This document shows positions 22,230 through 26,272 of a stretch of 26,272 nt of DNA, piece by piece (the stretch's first letter is position 1; every line of letters starts with the position of its first letter). Origin of the DNA: an uncultured Mycoplasmatota bacterium (lineage in GTDB: Bacteria; Bacillota_I; Bacilli_A; RF39; UBA660); assembly GCA_900551925.1 (NCBI GenBank), contig URXR01000009.1:1-26272 (forward strand), in the 5' to 3' direction. The position numbers and the translations under genes were made by a program. The notes under the pieces are model-generated. The model saw only the letters and a list, made by a program, of their open reading frames with translations, searched no databases and was not told the DNA's origin.

Positions 22230-22667
22230 ATGGTGGATAAAAAAAGACTAGGAGTATCTTTTAAGATAATAGCAAATACAATAAAAAGAACTATACATCA
22301 AAGCCTAGATTATAATCTTACTGATAATCAAATGTTTATTTTGATTTATGTTGCTAAAAATCAAAGTAAGAAAGATATTTTACAAAAAGATATTGAAAAA
22401 ATACTTAATATAAGAAGATCAACAACAACAGAGATATTGCAGATTATGGAAAGAGAGAATTTAATCAAAAGAATAGCTGTTTTGGATGATAAGAGATTAA
22501 AAAAAATTATTTTATCTGATAAGGGTTTAAATTATGTGAAACAGTTTGAGAAAAAAATTAAACAAGTAGAAAAATGTCTTTTAAATGATATAAGTGAAGA
22601 AGAACAAGAACAGTTTTTTAAAATTTTGGAAAAAATAAAAACAAATTTGAATAATATTAAATATTGA
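22230..22667 (+). CDS. MarR-family transcriptional regulator
   Basis: A 145-residue winged-helix protein. The N-terminal dimer helix is followed by the recognition helix region (IEKILNIRRSTTTEILQIMERENLI) and the wing with DDKRLKKIILSDKG, the MarR signature. A long C-terminal dimer helix ends the protein. The ATG has an AAGGAGAG ribosome binding site. It ends in TGA, 14 bases before the first exporter gene, and a palindromic site covers the transcription start. Such regulators usually repress the linked exporter until a toxic ligand binds. Confidence 0.93.
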   Translation: MVDKKRLGVSFKIIANTIKRTIHQSLDYNLTDNQMFILIYVAKNQSKKDILQKDIEKILNIRRSTTTEILQIMERENLIKRIAVLDDKRLKKIILSDKGLNYVKQFEKKIKQVEKCLLNDISEEEQEQFFKILEKIKTNLNNIKY

Positions 22668-22681
22668 GATGAGGAGGAAAT

Positions 22682-24439
22682 ATGTTAAAACTTGCTAAAA
22701 AATTAGGAAAAAGAGAAATAATTTGTATATTAATAAGTATTTGTTTTGTAACTTTTCAGGTCTTTTTAGATTTAAAGATACCAGATTATATGACAGAGAT
22801 TACTAAATATGTGCAAACAGAAGGAAGTACAATTAGTGATGTTTTAGATCCTGGTATTAGAATGGTTCTCTGTGCTTTAGGAAGCTTAGCATCTTCGTTT
22901 GTTGTAGGATATTTTGCATCTTATGTGGCTGCTAAATTTGCTAAAACTTTAAGAAGAGATGTATTTTTAAAAGTAGAAAATTTTGGAATGGAAGAAATTA
23001 AGAAATTTTCTACTAGTAGTTTAATTACTAGAACTACTAATGATATTACTCAAGTTGGAATGTTTATTGCTATTGGACTTCAGGTAATTATTAAAGCTCC
23101 AATTATGGCAGTTTGGGCAATAACTAAAATAGCAGGTAAGAATTTTAGTTGGAGTATTGCTACTTTTATAGCAGTAATTGTATTACTTGTAATGATATTT
23201 ACGATAGTTTTAGTAGCTTTACCTAAATTTAAAGTAATTCAAAAACTTACTGATAATTTAAATAGAATTACTAGAGAAAATTTAACAGGTATTAGAGTAG
23301 TAAGAGCTTTTAATGCAGAAAGCTATCAAGAGAAAAAATTTGATAAAGCTAATCTAGATCTTACTAATACTAATTTATTTGCTCAGCGAATAATGGCTAT
23401 TATGTCACCAGTAATGCAGCTTATTATGCAGGGACTTACTTTATCTATTTATTTTATTGGAGCTTATCTTATAAATGAAGCCAATATGCTTGATAAAATA
23501 AATATATTTAGTGATATGGTGGTATTTTCATCTTATGCTATGCAAGTAGTTATGTCATTTATGATGTTAACAATAATATTTATTCTTTATCCAAGAGCTA
23601 GTGTAGCTGCTCGTAGAGTATTAGAAGTTTTGGATACCAAAAATAGTATTAGATATGGTGATAAAACTGAAGGAGTAGAAGTTGGGACAGTAGAATTTAA
23701 AGATGTATCATTTAAGTATCCTGATGCTGAGGAATACTTACTTAAGGATATTAGTTTTAAAGCTAACAAAGGTGATACAGTGGCATTTATTGGTTCAACT
23801 GGAAGTGGAAAAAGTACTTTAGTTAATTTAATTCCAAGATTTTATGATGCAACTGAAGGAGAAGTTTTAGTAGATGGAATTAATGTTAAAGAGTATGAAG
23901 AAGAAGCTCTTTACGATAAACTAGGGTATATTCCTCAAAAAGCTGTTATGTTTAGAGGAACAATACTTGAAAATGTTGGCTATGGAAAGAAGAATAATAA
24001 GAAGTTCAGTGTAGATAAAATGAAAAAAGCTATTGAGGTAGCTCAAGGTAAGGAATTTGTAGAAAAAATGCCTCATAAATATAAAGAAAAAATAGCTCGT
24101 GGTGGTACTAATATAAGTGGAGGTCAAAAGCAAAGACTTTCAATAGCTAGAGCTATTGCTAGGGATCCAGAAATTTATATTTTTGATGATTCATTTTCAG
24201 CACTTGATTATAAAACAGATTTAACGTTAAGAAAAGAATTAAAAAAATATACTAAGGATGCTACTACTTTAATAGTGGCTCAAAGAATTGGAACTATAAA
24301 AAATGCTGATCAAATAATTGTTATTGAAGATGGAAAAATTGTTGGAAAGGGAAAACATAAAGATTTAATTAAGAATTGTAAAGTGTATAAAGAAATAGCT
24401 TTATCACAATTAAGTAAGGAGGAAATAGAAAATGCCTAG
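22682..24439 (+). CDS. ABC exporter half-transporter, degenerate-site subunit
   Basis: A 585-residue type IV ABC exporter subunit with six membrane segments (about 15-310) and an ATPase domain. Walker A is GSTGSGKST (371-379), the signature ISGGQKQR (478-485) and Walker B IYIFDDSFSALD. The catalytic Glu position is Asp503, and the H-loop His is replaced by Gln (LIVAQRIGTI). These changes mark the non-hydrolytic site of heterodimeric exporters such as BmrCD and TM287/288, with this being the BmrC/TM287-like half. The ribosome binding site is GAGGAGG. It overlaps its partner by 8 bases. The likely role is multidrug or lipid export, substrate unknown. Confidence 0.93.
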   Translation: MLKLAKKLGKREIICILISICFVTFQVFLDLKIPDYMTEITKYVQTEGSTISDVLDPGIRMVLCALGSLASSFVVGYFASYVAAKFAKTLRRDVFLKVENFGMEEIKKFSTSSLITRTTNDITQVGMFIAIGLQVIIKAPIMAVWAITKIAGKNFSWSIATFIAVIVLLVMIFTIVLVALPKFKVIQKLTDNLNRITRENLTGIRVVRAFNAESYQEKKFDKANLDLTNTNLFAQRIMAIMSPVMQLIMQGLTLSIYFIGAYLINEANMLDKINIFSDMVVFSSYAMQVVMSFMMLTIIFILYPRASVAARRVLEVLDTKNSIRYGDKTEGVEVGTVEFKDVSFKYPDAEEYLLKDISFKANKGDTVAFIGSTGSGKSTLVNLIPRFYDATEGEVLVDGINVKEYEEEALYDKLGYIPQKAVMFRGTILENVGYGKKNNKKFSVDKMKKAIEVAQGKEFVEKMPHKYKEKIARGGTNISGGQKQRLSIARAIARDPEIYIFDDSFSALDYKTDLTLRKELKKYTKDATTLIVAQRIGTIKNADQIIVIEDGKIVGKGKHKDLIKNCKVYKEIALSQLSKEEIENA

Positions 24440-26210
24440 AAGAAGTGTAGAGAGTGCGACAGATTTTAAAGGCTCTATGAAGAAACTTGTTGTAAATTTA
24501 AAACCTTTTCTTCCTTTAATAATTCCAGCGTTTATATTGGCAATGATTAGTGCAATCTTTTCAATAATAGGTCCAGGAAAATTAAGTGATATTACAGATA
24601 TTATTACTGAAGGAATGGTTACAGGGATAGATTTAGACAGAATAACAAAAATAGGAATATTTTTAATAATAATTTATAGTTTAAGTACAATTTTTGGTTA
24701 TATTCAAGGCTTTATTATGGCTACGGTAACCAATAAATTTTCATATCAATTAAGAGATAAAATATCAAAAAAGATAAATAGATTACCACTTGGATATTTT
24801 GATAAAACTAGTTATGGTGATGTTTTATCAAGAGTTACTAATGATGTTGATACTATTGGTAACACTTTAAATCAAAGTATTGGTACTTTGGTAAGCTCAA
24901 TTACCTTGTTTATAGGGGCTTTAATTATGATGTTTGTGACTGATCCTGTTATGGCAATAACTGCAGTACTTTCTAGTTTGATAGGTTTTGCTTTGATGAG
25001 TGTAATTTTAGTAAAATCTCAAAAATATTTTAAAGCTCAACAAGATGAACTAGGAAATATTAATGGTCATATTGAGGAAATATATTCTGGTCATGAAGTG
25101 GTAAAAGCTTATAATGGTACAAAAGAAGCAACTCAAAAATTTGATAAAATAAATGATAAACTTTATAAAAGTGCACGTAAAAGTCAATTTTTATCAGGAC
25201 TTATGCCTCCGATTATGTCTTTTATAGGTAACTTTGGTTATGTGGCAGTCTGTATAGTGGGGGCACTTTTAGTTATGAATGATCAAATCACTTTTGGAGT
25301 AATCGTGGCTTTTATGATTTATGTTAGATTATTTGCTAATCCTCTTACTCAAATAGCTCAAGTTACTACTTCACTTCAAAGTACCGCAGCGGCTTCAGAA
25401 AGAGTATTTGCTTTTTTAGAAGAAGAGGAAATGACATCTGAAAAAGCTACTAAGCATTTAAAACGTGAAAAAGCTAAAGGTAATATTGAATTTAGAAATG
25501 TAACTTTCGGTTATGATGAGAATAAAATAATAATTAAGAACTTTTCAGCTGTTGCTAAAGTTGGAGAGAAAATTGCTATTGTGGGACCAACTGGTGCCGG
25601 TAAGACGACAATGGTTAATTTACTTATGAAGTTTTATGATATAACAAATGGTGATATCTTTATTGATGGTATTAATGTTAAAGATTTAACAAGGGAAAAT
25701 GTACATGATTTATTTTGTATGGTACTTCAAGACACATGGCTTTTTAATGGTACAATAAAAGAAAATATTATGTATAATAATAAAGATATTTCTGATGAAG
25801 ATATTAAAAGGGTATGTAAAGTTGTAGGACTAGATCACTATATTAAATCTCTTCCTATGGGTTATGATACAGTACTTAGTGAAGTAGAATCTTTATCAGC
25901 AGGACAAAAGCAACTTTTAACTATTGCTAGAGCAATGCTTGAAAATAAACCATTCTTAATTCTTGATGAAGCAACAAGTAGTGTTGATACTAGAACAGAA
26001 GAATTAGTTCAAAAGGCTATGGATGAACTTACTAAGAATAAGACGTCTTTCATAATTGCTCATCGTTTATCAACTATAAGAAATGCTAATTTAATTTTGG
26101 TAATGAAAGATGGTAATATAATTGAACAAGGAACTCATGAAGAATTATTAGAGAAAAAAGGTTTTTATGCAGATCTTTATAACTCACAATTTGAGAAGAT
26201 AGAAGAATAA
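24432..26210 (+). CDS. ABC exporter half-transporter, catalytic subunit
   Basis: A 592-residue partner of the preceding half-transporter. Six membrane segments (about 28-310) precede an ATPase domain with Walker A GPTGAGKTT (385-393), Walker B FLILDEATSSVD (Asp512, catalytic Glu513) and H-loop IIAHRLSTI (His544). Its signature motif is LSAGQKQLL and not LSGGQ, the usual change in the BmrD/TM288-like half, so that each ATP site pairs one consensus and one altered motif. The ATG overlaps the end of the first subunit gene, and its GGAGG site is inside that gene (coupled translation). The sequence after the stop (26211-26272) holds no clear terminator and a possible TATAAT at 26248. Confidence 0.94.
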   Translation: MPRRSVESATDFKGSMKKLVVNLKPFLPLIIPAFILAMISAIFSIIGPGKLSDITDIITEGMVTGIDLDRITKIGIFLIIIYSLSTIFGYIQGFIMATVTNKFSYQLRDKISKKINRLPLGYFDKTSYGDVLSRVTNDVDTIGNTLNQSIGTLVSSITLFIGALIMMFVTDPVMAITAVLSSLIGFALMSVILVKSQKYFKAQQDELGNINGHIEEIYSGHEVVKAYNGTKEATQKFDKINDKLYKSARKSQFLSGLMPPIMSFIGNFGYVAVCIVGALLVMNDQITFGVIVAFMIYVRLFANPLTQIAQVTTSLQSTAAASERVFAFLEEEEMTSEKATKHLKREKAKGNIEFRNVTFGYDENKIIIKNFSAVAKVGEKIAIVGPTGAGKTTMVNLLMKFYDITNGDIFIDGINVKDLTRENVHDLFCMVLQDTWLFNGTIKENIMYNNKDISDEDIKRVCKVVGLDHYIKSLPMGYDTVLSEVESLSAGQKQLLTIARAMLENKPFLILDEATSSVDTRTEELVQKAMDELTKNKTSFIIAHRLSTIRNANLILVMKDGNIIEQGTHEELLEKKGFYADLYNSQFEKIEE

Positions 26211-26272
26211 AAAAATGTGTTAAACATTAGTTAAAATGATACCGATTTATAATGTGGATAACAAACAAAGGT

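Noticed and set aside
26211..26272. Hairpin AATGT/ACATT as terminator after the exporter operon
   Set aside because: The stem is only five pairs and no T run follows.

Overview
The window comes from a very AT-rich, low-GC Gram-positive genome. TGA is used as a stop (the marR gene ends in TGA), so the standard bacterial code applies and not the Mycoplasma code. The gene set is that of a spore-forming member of the Bacilli: germination protease gpr, spoIIP, two YjcZ-type microproteins, a VrrA/YqfQ-like protein, PrsA and a sortase. The style of the genes (many small membrane proteins, glycine-rich surface proteins, GGTGAT-type ribosome binding sites, very short leaders) suggests an uncultured gut lineage of the RF39/Erysipelotrichia-related kind. 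That placement is inference. No tRNA, rRNA, CRISPR array or insertion sequence was seen, and no stretch over 300 bases lacks a gene.

Layout. 1-2066: 3' part of a large glycine-rich surface protein with discoidin-like and LamG-like domains. 2079-3318 (minus): exported transglutaminase-like protein and ribosomal protein S20. 3455-5643: gpr, spoIIP and a small membrane protein in the place of yqxA, the same block as in Bacillus and preceded by a forespore-type promoter. 5689-8912: unknown membrane-anchored protein, unknown cytosolic protein (minus), class B/D-like sortase, unknown five-span membrane protein. 9003-11439: transketolase and, convergent and overlapping, the VrrA/YqfQ-like gene. 11615-15370: a second glycine-rich exported protein whose start is separated from its body by a run of ten G, then an operon of a PilC/ComGB-type protein, a prepilin peptidase and a 70-residue stub sharing the export module of the glycine-rich proteins. 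15473-17736: pyruvate kinase and an HTH gene with an unknown partner. 17783-20105: patatin-like phospholipase, RNA polymerase omega, RecX. 20128-21493: PrsA foldase (minus) and two YjcZ-type microproteins. 21594-26210: unknown protein, then a MarR regulator with a heterodimeric ABC exporter.

Most striking point: the glycine-rich gene at 11615 has a good promoter, ribosome binding site and ATG, but the G10 tract (11657-11666) shifts it out of frame after 17 codons. With nine G the gene reads through to a 400-residue exported protein. This is the architecture of a slipped-strand phase-variable surface antigen, captured in the OFF state. The same gene and the pilC-type operon share an identical 24-base element upstream, and three proteins in the window share one N-terminal export module (SYA[LI]F) resembling SipW-dependent TasA/camelysin signal peptides. 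Together these suggest a linked surface-structure programme.
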